A program made the position numbers and the translations under genes. DNA of 53,980 nucleotides from Penium margaritaceum (Eukaryota > Streptophyta > Zygnematophyceae > Desmidiales > Peniaceae). The DNA lies in contig SZWC01003548.1 of NCBI GenBank assembly GCA_023375785.1, positions 93,444 to 147,423 of the forward strand, read 5' to 3'. Positions 32,300 to 45,203 of the stretch are shown here, piece by piece; positions within the stretch are counted from its first letter, which is position 1; the number at the start of each line of letters is the position of its first letter. The notes under the pieces were generated by a model. The model did no database searches, was not told the DNA's origin, and worked only from the letters and a program-made list of their open reading frames with translations.

Positions 32300-33180
32300 A
32301 GAACTTTACTTTGTCGTATCCGCCATGCAGGTCATAGCCTCTTGTGAACAACTGCTCAAGGTACGGATCAAGCTACAGCTGTAGCGTTGTTGCCTTAGCC
32401 ATCAGATCTGGTCAGCGGCTGAGCGCGTCTGCCGGGTTGGTTTTGCCTGGCCAGTACTCAATATCGTAGTCAAACCCGGATTCAAGGAACTCCATCCATT
32501 GGGTTTGACGTCGACTGAGATTTAGCTACATCTTCAAATATTTCACCGCATGGTGGTCGGTGCGTACGATGCATCGGCTGCACTCCATATGACACCGCCA
32601 CATATTAAATGCATGTACGACCGCCATCATCTCCTTCTCATGTACGACGCAGTTGAGTTCAGGTCTATGCAGTTTTATTGACATGTATGCAACCGGTTCT
32701 CCATTGCCATGGTCTTGGAAGAGGACCGTGCTGATGGCTTGATCTGAGGCGTCCATAGCAATGACGTAGTTGACCGTTGGATCGACTAATCGTAGGGCTA
32801 GCGCTGAGGTCAGAGGGATTCGCAAAGTGGTAAACGAGTAGTGTTCGTTGTCTCCCCACTACCACTCATTTTCTTTTTTATTGTGGTTGGAGAGAGGCGC
32901 TGATACTTGGGCGTAATCCCGTACAAAGTGCCAATAGTAATTACTTAAGCCGAGAAAAACTTGAATGTCTTAAACGTTGGTCGGTGTCGGCCAATCAGTG
33001 ACTGCTGCCACTTTTTTCGGATCCATGGTGATCTGTCCGCCCTTGATGACGTAACCCAAAAACTCGGTCGAATGGCAACCAAAGTCGCATTTGGAGAGTT
33101 TTTCAAAAGCATTATGCCTTTGTAAAAATTCGAGAACTTTTTGAAGATGTCAATCGTGCTCCTCCAGGGTGCGGTCGCTC
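32300..33180 (-). pseudogene. RT thumb and RNase H, element C (degenerate)
   Basis: The order is KLSKCDFG, FLGYVIKGGQITMDPKKVAAV, QVFLGLSNYYWHFVRDYA (RT connection), then VIAMDASDQAIST, NCVVHEKEMMAVVHAF and CIVRTDHHAVKYL (RNase H catalytic residues kept), and FDYDIEYWPGKTNPADALSR. In-frame TAA, TAG and TGA occur. One TAG (LQL-stop-LDPYLEQ, near 32385) aligns with Gln in element B. Confidence 0.78.
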
Positions 33181-36100
33181 GGATCCCCCTCAAGCTGATC
33201 CCATCAGCTTCATGGCGCATTCTCTTACTACTGCCACTATTGTATTTGTGCCCTCCTTGGTAGAGCCTCTCACTGCTCCCCGGCTGCTTGCGAGCGTGTG
33301 TGTAGCCTCCTGCCACTCTGCCACCTGGCCTTGCTGCCGACGGAGTTTACAGCTGCTTCCGTCCCGTACCGAGCCATACATTAGAGACTGCAGCTCCCTT
33401 AGCTGCCTATCTGCTACGCTCGTGCACGTCAGGCTTGCCTGCCGTCCAAGTGCAACCCTCCTCAGCTTGCTTTCTGCGCCTTGAGTCTGCACCTGCTCGT
33501 TGCATGGCCTTCACATCCTGCACCCCTGCATTCCCGTGCTTGTACGACCACTGGCCCATGTAGCCTAGTGTTCCCACTTGCACTTGCCACCCCTCTTGGT
33601 CCCACAGCTTTGTAGCCAACTTGCTGCGTGGCATGGTCATTTTTCCATTCATTTATGTCTTGGAATCCTGGCTGGTGCTGCTGCCTTGTTGCCAATGCTT
33701 GCCGATGCAACCTACCTCCCCATTTTGAGGCGTTGGGAGCACCCACCTCTTGCGAGTCTCCTCTCCAGCGGAAGCCAAAAGCCAGTAATGTTGTCGTTGC
33801 TTCATCCGTTGCTGTTGTAGCCACATTGGTCCATCATGGTTGTCCTGCACACAATCAGCACCCAGGACACGTCCCCACTTGGACCGAGCGTGAGCCCTGC
33901 CACATCCACCAGAAGTGGACTGCTTCCTTGCCGAATGGAGCAGCCAGCGTCTCTTACTGCTACAAGCGCATGTGTTGCTTGATGCTGCTGTTGTTTCCGT
34001 TCCTTGTAGAGAAACATTGCTCCACTCAGGCCTCCTTGTCTTCTCCCAGCACCCTCGGTACATCCTATCTTGGACCCGACATGAGCCGAGCCACATCCAC
34101 CCAAAGTGGAGTGCTTCCTTGCCAGTTTGGCGCAACCGGTTGCTTTTGCTGCTACAAGCGCGTGCCTCCAACAGTGTTGGAGCCAGCACCTTGGACCTGA
34201 TTTCGTCTCCCATTTTTAACGCGTGCACCTTCGGTTGCAAGTCCCCGCGTTGGTGTCGGCCTCCCTCCACCACCTTCGTGGCACGCTCCAACCCTGCTAC
34301 ACCTTGGAGACAACACACCACTGTTTTGTGATTGATGTTTTGTTGATGATGATGCACTGGCAACTTTCCCACTTTTTAGGCGATGGAACCAGCTCCCCCT
34401 GCTTGACAGAGCTGTTGCTTCCTGCCCACCGCAGTTGCATTTTTCTCCGCCAAATCTGGCATCGTGGTGGCTGACCAGCTGCTACCACTCAGGGTTGTCG
34501 AGCCTGACTATGTCCTTCGGTGCATGAGCTTGCTCCCTTGCAAAGGGACTTGCACCTTTGTTGAACTGTTGTGATTTTGCACTGCTGCACTAATATATCC
34601 CGTGTTCGTGCAGCTCTGCTCCCTTGTCCTTGGCTAGGAGGCGCTGCGCCCGAAGCCGACACACCTGTTGCGACCTTGAAGCCTAGAGGTTGAGGCCACT
34701 CTTGCATTTTGCATGCGCCTTGTCCCCCTTTAAAGTAGCACACCACTTTCCACTCTGTCACATCTCCCCATGAGCAGGTCCGCGGCAACTCCCTTGAAGC
34801 CCCACCTTCTGCTCCCTTGGAATTGACATAGATCAATATTTTTTACCCTCCTTTTTCTTTTGTTCGCTCCACCGCCCTCACCTCCAGAGCCTTCCAGTGA
34901 CAGCTGCCACAAGCTCCACTTCTCTTGCTCTGGACTGGCTCTAAGTGGAGTTTGCCATGTCCCGGACATGCCACGTGGCCGGCCTCAACGACGGCGACCA
35001 TTGCTCCTTAGTATAAGAGCATAGAGCCTTGGCGCATGTAGATCGTGGACCTGGTCTACAGTCCTCCTTCCGAGCTCTCGGCGAGGTCCATGACATCCGC
35101 TGCGCACGTCTCCATGTGGCCCATTTTTCCACGATGCATGTTAGCTCTCCAGATTGCACCACCTCCAGTGATGCCGTGCGGACGCGTCTCGCTCCCGTTG
35201 TCCCCACCTCCAGTGGTCACAGGCGATGTACGTGAAGGAAGACACTGTCCCTTGCTCCCACCTTTTCCAGCACTCTGTTTGCCAAGTTCCAATTGTACCA
35301 AGAGGAGTAACCTTGCCATTGAGAAAAGACACCAGCAGCACCACGTTGCAGCAGAGAGGCACGCCTCCTCGCACGAAGCAATGAGCGTTCGACTCAATCT
35401 GCTGCGAATGCTCCTCTATGATGTTGCCGATGTCTTGGAGGGTTTGAGGCGATTCTACATTGGAATTGACAACTTCAGCCGTGAACGGGGAGCCATGGCT
35501 GATTTCTACCCATCTCACTGCCTCAAGGCAGTTCATGGTATGGCTCAACCAAGCCTGCTGCTGTGTTGCATCAAGAAGCGCTTTGACAAACACATAGATT
35601 TTTGTGTCGCCAACCTTTTTTAATGGACACGCTGCAGCAATGTGCGACCCTTCAACGGCATGCTACATGCCTTCTTCCTCATTCTGCTATCGTCTGAGCA
35701 CGCATGGAGCCCGGCATGGACTCCATTTTTTGCTCATGCCGTGCACACCATGCACCATGGTGGTGACTGCTCCAGTCATGCCGTTGCTTGCAGAAGCCGT
35801 GCGTTGCCAACGGTCATGACCCTTGTGGGTCCATAACCTTTTGTCGGAAATTGCTTCCCAACTGTTCACGACCTGGCACGCAGCTCTCACATGAGTGGGA
35901 GCTTGAGTCATGGTGAGCAATGGCGGTTTTGGCTGACGGTGCACTTTGAGTCGCCACACCGATTGTGAGAGGGCACATGAGCAGAACCATGGCAGAATGC
36001 AGGAGGGGAACTTCGGATGGAAATGACGTCGTTTTAAGTCATTTGATTGACACGTACATGATCTGAAAAGTTTTAGTGCTTGTCACAAGCTTTCGAACAC

Positions 36101-36905
36101 ACCAAACCACCTGCGATTGGGAGAAGCGTAGCGCCCGTTACGCTCTCCCAAGTGCATAATTGCAACTCAGCTGCCTGTCACACCACCAACATGAGTGACT
36201 TGCATCCGGAGCGCCGTGGTCGCCAATGAAGCATCATGCCGCCTTTCCGAGGGGCCCATGGCTCCAATGAACCATGGGATATTGATCTAAAATCCCCCAA
36301 GGGATGCCTTGGCCTTGGTCTGCATGCTGGGAGTCAAACTCCTCACCGTCGAACCCATTTTTGGACGGACTAGTGGTCAGCCGACCAAACCCAGCTGGTT
36401 GCACCACCCAACTTTGACAAGCCATATCGTCGTCATTTGTAGGCCGATTGGTGCGATTCACATTGCGTTGGATCCAGTACATTGTCTTCTTTACGGAGAT
36501 ACTTTCAGATCATAATTATACACACAAGGCTAAGGTCTATCTTAAACATTGACAACTCAGCCACATGGTTGAGACTCTACCACATGCCAAAGTGGCCAGC
36601 CTCAAGTGCCGCCTCGACATCAGCCATGGCCACGAGCTTTTTTTCCCTGTGCCATGCTCTAGATCTCGAGCCTTGATTCTGCATGTCTTGTACTGTGCCA
36701 GCTAGCTTCTCATTGCTCCATCGTCGCGAGCACTGCTCCATTGATGGTGCCGATGTTGCTGGTGCACTCAGATGATGCAGGCAACATGTGTGTGGTACTA
36801 GAAAAGTGCAGCACCCATTCCCACTTGCACATGTGTGAGCTGGACTCTTGGTGCTGACGATATGTCAGCCACCTCACCGCTCACACAACGGCATGATGAG
36901 GGGCG
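33181..36905. other. 3.7 kb of unassigned sequence
   Basis: Moderately GC-rich, with several overlapping minus-strand open frames (for example 34372-33653, 239 codons; 35593-35141, 150 codons; 35959-35687, 90 codons). None shows a motif I recognise, and successive frames do not join. The segment 33856-34045 is partly repeated at 34048-34165. It could be decayed retroelement leader or gag sequence or an unannotated gene with introns. I do not assign a function. Confidence 0.4.
33856..34165. repeat. Diverged tandem duplication, ~191-bp period
   Basis: CACTTGGACCGAGCGTGAGC…CCACATCCACCAGAAGTGGAC…CTGCTACAAGCGCATG (from 33877) recurs 191 bp later as TCTTGGACCCGACATGAGC…CCACATCCACCCAAAGTGGAG…CTGCTACAAGCGCGTG (from 34068). 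Confidence 0.75.
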
Positions 36906-36915
36906 AAATTTTTTA

Positions 36916-38580
36916 CACCACCTACTTGCGCCCCACCTACCTGTGTCCCACCTTCCTGCAACCCACCTACCTGTACCCCACCTACCTGCGTCCCACCTAC
37001 GTACCCCCAACATACCTGCATCCCACCTATATGCGTCATACCTACATGTGGCCCACCTACCTGTGCCCTACCTACCTGCACCCCATCTACTTGTGCCCCA
37101 CTTACTTGCGTCCCACCTACTTGCGCCCCACCTCCCTACGTCCCACCTACCTGTGCCCCACCTTCTTGTGCCCCACCTTCCTGTGTCCCACCTACATGTG
37201 GCCTACCTACCTGCGCCCCACCTATATGAACCCCACATACATGGTCCCCACATACCATGGTCCCACCTACCTATGCCCCAACTACATGTGCCCCACCTAT
37301 TTGTGCCCCATCTACCTGCACCTCACATTCCTACACCCCACTTACCTACAACCCACCAATGTGTTCCACCTTCCTACATCCCACCTACTTGCGTCCCATC
37401 TACCTGCACCCCACATACCTATGCACCACCTACCTACGTCCCACCTACATGTGTCCCACCTACCAGAATCCCACCTTCCTACGCCTCATATACTTGCGTC
37501 CCACCTACCTTCACCCCACTGACCTACGCTCCTCTTACATGCACCCCATCTACATGCGTCCCACTTATGTGCACTACTCTTACCTACACCTGACCTATCT
37601 ATGCGTCGCCTACCTCCGTTGCACCTACCTGCATCCCACCTACATCCGTCCCACCTACCTATGTCCCATCTATGTGCACCCAACCTACGTACGCTAGACC
37701 TACTTGCACTCCACCTACCTGCGTCCCACCAACCTACAACCCACCTACTCGCGTCCCACCTACCTGCGCCCAACCTACCTGCACCCTGTCTACCAGCAGC
37801 CCACCTACATGCACCCCACCTATGTGTGTCCCACCTACTTACGTCCCACCTACATGCAGCCCACCTACCTACGTCCCACCTAACAGCGCCCCACCTACCC
37901 GTGCCCCATACATCTGCACCCCACTACTTACCGACTCCACTTACTTATGTCCAACCTACCTTCTCCCCACCTACCTGCGCCCTACCTACCTTGCTCCACA
38001 TACCTACGCCATACCTACCTGTACCCCACCTACCTTCCGTCCCACCTACCTATGTCCCACCTACGTGTGCCCCACCTACCTCCGCTCCACCTACCTCCGC
38101 CCTACCTACCTATGACCCACCTACCTGCACCCCACCAAACTGCATCCCACCTACCTACACCCCACCTACCAGTGCCCCACCTACATTCGCCCAACCTACC
38201 GGTGTCCCACCTACCTGTGCCCGACCTTCCTGTGCTCCACCTACTTGCACCTACCTAATTGCGCCCCACCTACCTGTGCCCCACCTATATGCGTCCCACC
38301 TACCTATGCCCCACCTACCTGTGCCCCACCTAACTGTGCCCCACCTACTTGCGTCCCACCTACCTGCACCCCACCTACTTGCGCCCCACCTACCTGCACC
38401 CCACCCACCTGCACCCCACCTACCTGCGTCCCACCTACATACGACCTGCCCACTTGTGCCCCACCTACTTGCATCCCACCTACCTCTGTCCCACCTACTT
38501 GCGCCCCATCTACTTGTGCCTCAACTACCTACGTCCTACCTACCTGTGCCCCACGTACCTACGCCCCACCTATATGCGCC
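36916..38580. repeat. Minisatellite of about 110 units of 15 bp
   Basis: The consensus unit CCCACCTACCTGCGT is repeated without a break over 1665 bp (111 x 15). Most variation is C/T or G/A within the TGCGT part (TGCGT, TGTGT, TGCAT, TGCAC, TGTGC), with occasional T for C elsewhere. Because the unit is a multiple of three, the plus strand is nearly stop-free in every frame, giving period-5 peptides such as PTYLR, PPTCV and HLPAS, and the minus strand gives GRWDA/GGTQV. No plausible start, signal peptide or codon preference singles out one frame, so I regard it as non-coding satellite DNA. Confidence 0.93.
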
Positions 38581-39165
38581 TAAAATGAATGCCTTCCTGG
38601 AGGGTTTGTAATTAAATTGGCTTTGTTAGGTACTCACGCTTCAATCGATTTTAGCTTGAATTAGGGACAAGTCAATGTTTGGATTCCGGTTGAGTGATTC
38701 ATAAAAATGTGGTTGGTGTTTACTTCCATTTGCATGAGGCATACTTTCATTTGTAAAATGGTATGCTCCTTTCATGCACGATGTCAATTTGTGGAGAGAA
38801 ACTCACAACCTCGCATGAAATTCATTCATAGATGAGGTTTGCTGGGTTGTTTCATGAAATAATGACACGAAACAATGACTATGAACATGTGGACATTTGC
38901 ACATCTAATGGATGCTCAACATTTCCATTGTCTATCGGTCGTTGCTGTTTTTTTCCTAGGGTTTTCGAGACCGTGTACTTTGTGTGTCTGTGCACATCAA
39001 ACGGTGCCCGACTTGTTAGAATGAAGACTTGACAAGAGAAGGATGAATATCAAGATTCTCAAAAATGGTTCAGGTTCATGGACCGAACCACCTTGGCTAA
39101 GCAGTGTATTGGTCTGGTAACCGTTTGTCCAACGGTCAAGCTATCCCTTAATAATGTGACATCTA
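38581..39165. other. No gene recognised
   Basis: AT-richer sequence with only short frames on either strand. Nothing supports an RNA gene or mobile element. Confidence 0.5.
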
Positions 39166-39850
39166 TCACCCGCGTCCGGCTAGCGGAAAGAAGCCGTTAT
39201 TGTAATTTTTTGTCTTGTTCTGCTTGTATATACCGAGGATGTTCATTCCCTTGAGTTTAACCCAAAACAGTCTTTTCATCCTGTTCACCTTCCGTTTTGC
39301 AGCTTTGCCGACGCGTCTTTGCTCTGCTTGCTCCTCGCTCTCACTTCCATCGCCATTCACTCTTATCTCCCACTGGCACAAGCTCTTCACTCCGTCAGTC
39401 TCGTTCCTTCTCTCAGTTATCCTCAAGCTCATTCCTCATCCCATTAATCCTGCACGCTCCTCCAAATTTCTCTCACTAATGGCCTGTCTACCTGACTGCT
39501 CTACCTTACCTCGGAACGCTCCCATTCAAGCTCTCTGAATAACTCTTTGCATCGCTCAATGGCTCCGTCCAAATTTCCATGTCTGTCGAATCCGTCTACT
39601 CTTACCTGCCTTTGCTGCCGCTTCCCTTCCTCCCTCCATTCTTCTGATACGACTATAATCTCGTTAGGTGTAGCCTTATGTGTAGTTGAGCAAAGTGTAG
39701 TTTTCGTCACCAACCTCTGCACAAAGTTGTCTAGCTAACTGCTTAATCACCTTATGCACCTGGAGGCCCTGGTTGCCATGCAAGTACAATCTGCTTGTGT
39801 CCAATCCGCTCTCTACCACCATTCTCGTGAGTGCCACCTGAGCATTAAGG
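39166..39850 (-). pseudogene. Degenerate protein-coding frame of unknown family
   Basis: One minus-strand frame (codon starts divisible by three) from about 39850 to 39166 has protein-like composition throughout: VVESGLDTSRLYLHGNQG, KQLARQLCAEVGDENYTLL, RIRRMEGGREAAAKAGK, and finally QWEIRVNGDGSESEEQAEQ and AAKRKVNRMKRLFWVKLKG. It is interrupted by two TAA and three TGA codons. Every one is one C-to-T step from Gln (CAA) or Arg (CGA). No frameshift is needed. The Glu/Arg/Lys-rich content suggests a nucleic-acid-binding or coiled-coil protein, but I recognise no domain. It may be a repeat-derived ORF or a host pseudogene. Confidence 0.5.
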
Positions 39851-39896
<46 letters not shown>

Positions 39897-39982
39897 CCTC
39901 TCTCTCTCCACCTGATGGTGTCTGGGCACAAACTTATCNGCTCTCTACCACCATTCTCGTGAGTGCCACCTGAGCATTAAGG

Positions 39983-40024
<42 letters not shown>

Positions 40025-40066
40025 CCTCTCTCTCTCCACCTGATGGTGTCTGGGCACAAACTTATC
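39808..40066. repeat. (CT)n microsatellite duplicated around a single N
   Basis: 39808-39938 and 39940-40066 are the same sequence (GCTCTCTACCACCATTCTCG … CACAAACTTATC). They differ only in the number of CT dinucleotides, and the unknown base at 39939 stands between them. The pattern suggests two ends of one locus that were joined rather than merged in assembly. Confidence 0.9.
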
Positions 40067-43000
40067 CTATATTACTATGTCACCATAATGTAGCCAACGT
40101 GTAAGGAGAGAAAAACCCATTGCTTAGCATAGATCAAGACAACATGGACACTTTAACTACAACCGAGTCAAGGGTACAAAAGTATGTGCCATACTCTATC
40201 TCTTGCGCCATGCACATGCAATTGCTTCATGCTTCCCCCTTTACACATCGACAATGCAATGTCACTTATATTGACGATGACGGACACCAAGACATGCTCG
40301 CTACCAACCTCATGGTAGTGCTTGATACTCCTACCAACGCTCCCCATCAACCTAAACATTGATTGACCCCTGAACACCCTCACTATTCCATCCCAGTTGG
40401 TGTGTAAAAAACGTCTTTTTCAATGCATATTTTCCGATCACGAATGCTGTCCATTCTTTCACAAATGTTTTCGTACCCCGTGCAGGTTCATCAGATGAGG
40501 ATAATCCAAACTCTGAGTCTCACAATGAGTACATCGGCCCAAAGCATAGTCTTCACCTCCATGGCTGCTTGTCGTTGTGTTGTAAAAGACTATGCAGTCA
40601 GACTTTGAATGTAGTTTTCCTAGATGCGTAATGAGCCTAGAAAGATTGTATTCTGGTGTATTAAAGCAAAAGAAAATGGTGAGAGTGAATATTTCAAACT
40701 GCTCTTCATGATAGATGTAAAAATATGGTCATCACTTACTACATTAATGATCATAAGTGTTCATCTAGAGATCATCGTGATAACCTTGTGTGCACTGCAA
40801 GGTGCTCAGCTATGTCTGTAGGATATGGGCCGAGGACATCATGGTGTCGTTCAACACATTTGGCTTGTGCTTCATGCACAATAGCATCGGGATTTGCCCA
40901 TCTCATGGTCCTTGTTCCTGATACTTGACCAGGAGGCCTAGGAAATGGGGTTGGCTGGCTTGGGGAGTGTGTTTTGGTGTCTCCTGTTGGGCTTCAAAGC
41001 TGCCCTATGGGCTTCAATGCCTTGATGTATGCTTGGTATGACTTGGGTGTGGGTATGAACGATTGGGGTGTTGGCATGTATGTAGCAAGTGTGTGTATCC
41101 ATGCCTCGTTTTCCCTTATCATCCCAAAATGTAACGCGGTCCCATGTAGTAATGTTGTGAATACTGCGTTTCAACTTGGGCAACTTGGTGCTAGTAGAGG
41201 ACAGTGAGAGCCGTTTTGAGAGGGTATTCTACACTCTCTTGACATGCAATGAAGGCTTCAAATACAAGCGAACAATCCTGAACCTCGGTAAAGCATTATT
41301 AAATGGTGCTTTCTCGTAGAACCTCCTTATCGTATAAACCTTTGGTAGGAACGATAACGCCATGCTGATCACATAGACCCTGCTTAGCGCTAAGAATACG
41401 GACAACTGAACCTGGTTTACAAATTAGTTGAGGACCTCCTTTTAACCAGAGAAAACTATAACTTTGTGCCATCTTAAAGTTTTTTTATGGAATTTTTCAG
41501 TTTTCCAAGCTTTTAGTGAAGCAATTTACAGTTTTCAGGAATTAATTTGGCCTTGGAGCTGTAGCTAGTGCTAGCAAGTCTCCATTTTTAACATCCCATC
41601 TTCTTTTGTGAGTGATACATAGGCAAAACCGGTTTTTTTCGTGCTAGACAAATGAAAAGTAGTAAAACAACTTTGTGCTAACAAGCACTTCAACCATTAC
41701 AGTATCTAAATGATAGTTTTTGTTATGCCTTAGGTGTGAAGATAAAATCTTAGCTAACCACATAGATTCATGAACTTCAAGCTTTCACGCATACGCATAG
41801 ACGATATGTCTTTCACGAGCCGGGTGATAGGGCCAAATCTTGGATTCATGTGCCATGGCGTGAAGGCATGGTGAGCTTGTGATTAGGATTGCAGCCATGT
41901 GAACCCCACATATGATTTCCCACTTCTCATTAAAAAAACATCGGGCTTCTCTTTAGGTACACTTGGATATTACGCGATCGATTATTAGCAAAACATGTTT
42001 CCTAAACAATAGAAAGGTGCAATTCACCTTCTTGTTGGTGTTTGCTTAGGTCAATTACTGTTCCTCGGTATTTATTCATTTATCACCTTTGGTTGAACGA
42101 ATATCTAAGGCATGCTTTACTGGAATACAAGAGATACTTTGAAAGCTGGATTTTATGGCATTAATAACTTCTAACTTGCCATCAACAAAACTATGAACCA
42201 TTACCGTAATTGGTAATGCTCGAGGGGGTTCGTCATGAAAATTTCACTACCTTTGCCATTCCAAACGCAAAATTCATGCATGGTAAGTTTACACAACACT
42301 AACAAGGGCCGTGCAAATGTCCATGTTGACTACTCTTTTCTATCAAAAATCACCTTTTACTACATGTTTTTATCAACAGACCATGTTGTACAATTGGTTC
42401 ATACCATATGACTAGCAAGATCTACACATATTGATGCACGTAGTTTTACCATATTTAACTCTTCATTGGTGGAAATCATCCTCCAACGAATGGATGAGGT
42501 AGTCAGAAACCTATGTCTTCATGATTTATATGTTGCCACGCACATGTACGGCATAACACACTATGAAGATCTATGAGCATGGAGTCCACAACCTGGATTT
42601 TTGTAGGCACCTTCCTACCAATTGGCATGCATCCTGTTGTCAGTCATTCAAGATTACCATCTTGCTGTCCAATTTTGATTTCAACGGCTTAGATTTGCAT
42701 TTGATATAATTTGACATCGTCTGGCTGTCTTCTTATTTGACTTACAACTTGCAACATTTGGTATAATCGAATCTGGTTAGCAAAACACATGAGTTTGAGA
42801 GTAAACATTGTCCTACCGTGAACTTTTTAATGACCACAAGTTGCATACATGCATGGATCATGGAAGTGAACAGACTCTCATGCATGGAAAGTTATGGCGT
42901 GGAATGACATCGTTGTGAGGAAACCACGACCACGCCCTTCACCTCATGTCCATGCATGACACATGTACAAGGAATGCGAGAGGGAATTTGTGTTGGCCAA

Positions 43001-45198
43001 ATACAAAGGTTATTGGAGATAGTGATTGGACCTTTGCCCATAGACGTCAAATAATCACATGCCAATTATTGATTTTTATTTGAGTAGCCTCTTTCGTACT
43101 TTGAACCTATATTTGATAGTTGCTAAACGGTGGCCTGGCGATGGGCTGTACAAAGATTTGTGGTTGCCGCACCCACCATCATGAAGGGAAGTTGGGAATA
43201 AACGACATGTATCCTTGCGAGGCATGTGCGGCTGATCAAGTTGTATATTCCTTTGGTGTAATGGACATCGATTAGAATGAAGGTTAGAAAGGAGAGAAAA
43301 CAAATATAATGTTTTTGACAAATTAATTTCATTTTATTTTTTCCACGTACACCATTACAAAACTCTGATGATAAAAAACTTGGAACTTTGCTAGGCGCAC
43401 CTTCTGTTACCGAGAAGAAGCGTTTGGCTTATATAGGTAAGTGACCTCAGAGTGTGTTTTCATAGCAAGTACTTGTCAAAAGTACGGTAAACACCTTCTG
43501 ATTGATCAATTGAGGAGCCTTTTTTGTCACTTTCAAGAATTATTACAAGCATTTGAATCGAAGAACGAGTGTTCATTATTGGAATGTGAACACAAGCTCT
43601 GATCCGCTTAGGGTGATGATGGGAATTGCGATGTTCGTGGTTAGCTGGTGTGAGCTTGCTTTTGTTGGGTTTGCGCAATGAGTTGATGTAATTCACACAT
43701 GTATGCACTCAGTTTGTGCTCTTTCGATTGAATTTTGTCAAAACATTAATTTATTCATTGGCGGCAAGTTCAGAAAAAAGTGCACACTAATGCCATGGCC
43801 CATGAACAATATGGCATACACTTTTTAGGATTGAAACGTTGTCGAGTGGTAAAGTTGTGTCCATTGGATCATGAGTTTGATCACCACCATGACGTCGTAA
43901 ACCGGATTGTGCCATGTCCATCTCCATCGCAACACGTGCAACGACATTAAAACGCTAAAAAGGTGATAAAAAACCAAACAAATGCTAGAAAACACCCAAA
44001 AATCGATTTTTGACCATTGGGAGTTTGTTAGCATTAGAGGGTCACATTCACCGTCCATTTTTTCTTGAGCAACACCCTTGCCTCCAACCACAATCGCACA
44101 TTGACCTAAGAATTGCTCCTCGATGGAGAATGAAGGACGTCGCCGCCACTTACCTTGGAATTCGGCATTCATTTTCCAATACATCCATTCGTACTAGCGC
44201 ACTTTGTAAAAAAATGATACAAAAACCACGTCATCTATGATGTTCGTCCCACTGAAGCGCTATGGTTGTTGAAACAATTAAAAAGATCACGTTTTATTAC
44301 TCGGACCCTTCAGATGGCCTCGTTCGTATGGACATGTGCTAAGATGGGTTCAGGCACACATACTATGCTTCCGATGGCTATCCGCTGGTGGCTTTTACTC
44401 TGAAGTTGTTACCAAAGGAGCCCATCCAACCCATTGGTGTCCACCCAACCAATTGTGTGGATGGGCTTCGGTTGACTTCCCATCTTCTTGAGTGCACCCC
44501 TTTCTTAGCGAGAAGGGGTGGATGTGGGTTGGTTGCAAGAAGTCATCACCATTAGTCGACCTACGGAAGCGTCAAGCTCATACGTCCATATCCAAATCGG
44601 CAAAGTTATGAGGTATATAGTTCCTGAAATTTGAATGCGCTATCCACCACGTGTTGCGGAATTTAATCTCCATTCACCCAGGGTTATGGTTTTTGACCTT
44701 GAGAAGTCCATAATTTGATAAATCGATCTCAGGATGCCCCGCAACAAGAGTGTCTGTCAAGAGGAACCCTGTGGGGTACGTGATCATTTTCCATTTGTGT
44801 CCATGTTACGAAATGAGTGTCATCTCTCAATGTAAAAATTTTCGTGATATTTATTCTGTCGTTGCGTAGAGGGGATATTGCTCAAACATGACGAAGCAAA
44901 CAAAGCCTTCCTTTCCAAAGCAAAAAAAATAATAAATGAAAAGCTAAATGGGGGGAGGGGTGGGTGGGGATGGGGCTCGTTTTCAACAATAGGCAGCCAA
45001 GCATTAAGAAAACGACAAATGATCTTCGTTTTCTCTTCCATCTGGAGTATAGGAAAAGTTTCAAGAATAATAATGAAAACACTAACGGCGGCAATAAAAC
45101 ATAATAAACATGTGGATTGCCCAATGCCTAGACGGGGTACATCGTGATAGCGTGGCATACCCTGGTTATTGAGGAATTTTGTATCCCCTTGATGCACC
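40067..45198. other. 5.1 kb AT-rich intergenic sequence
   Basis: I see no long open frame, no retroelement domain, no tRNA-like cloverleaf and no convincing exon pair. Short frames (for example 40120-40362 plus; 44184-43825 minus) match nothing known. A strong G-quadruplex motif lies at 44950-44975. The last five bases before 45204 (CTGCG) would be the left target duplication of element D. Confidence 0.5.
44950..44975 (+). other. G-quadruplex motif
   Basis: GGGGGGAGGGGTGGGTGGGG followed by ATGGGG: five G-runs of at least three with 1-2-nt loops on the plus strand, in otherwise AT-rich surroundings. Confidence 0.85.
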
Positions 45199-45203
45199 CT
45201 GCG

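Larger units (their letters stand above)
30529..33180 (-). mobile_element. Element C: 3' part of a second family-B chromovirus
   Basis: The LTR at 30529-31050 is followed (in antisense order) by polypurine tract, chromodomain, integrase, RNase H and the end of RT, all closely related to element B. Similarity ends near 33180 inside the RT thumb region, and no gag or second LTR follows. This is a truncated copy. It lacks both insertions found in element B and so documents their empty sites. Confidence 0.88.

Noticed and set aside
36916..38580. CRISPR-like array
   Set aside because: The units are contiguous 15-mers without unique spacers, in a eukaryotic context.
36835..38611. Long plus-strand proline/threonine/tyrosine-rich frames (252, 336 and others) as extensin-like genes
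   Set aside because: All frames are open because the satellite unit is 15 bp. There is no favoured frame, no signal peptide, and substitutions follow CpG decay rather than codon positions.
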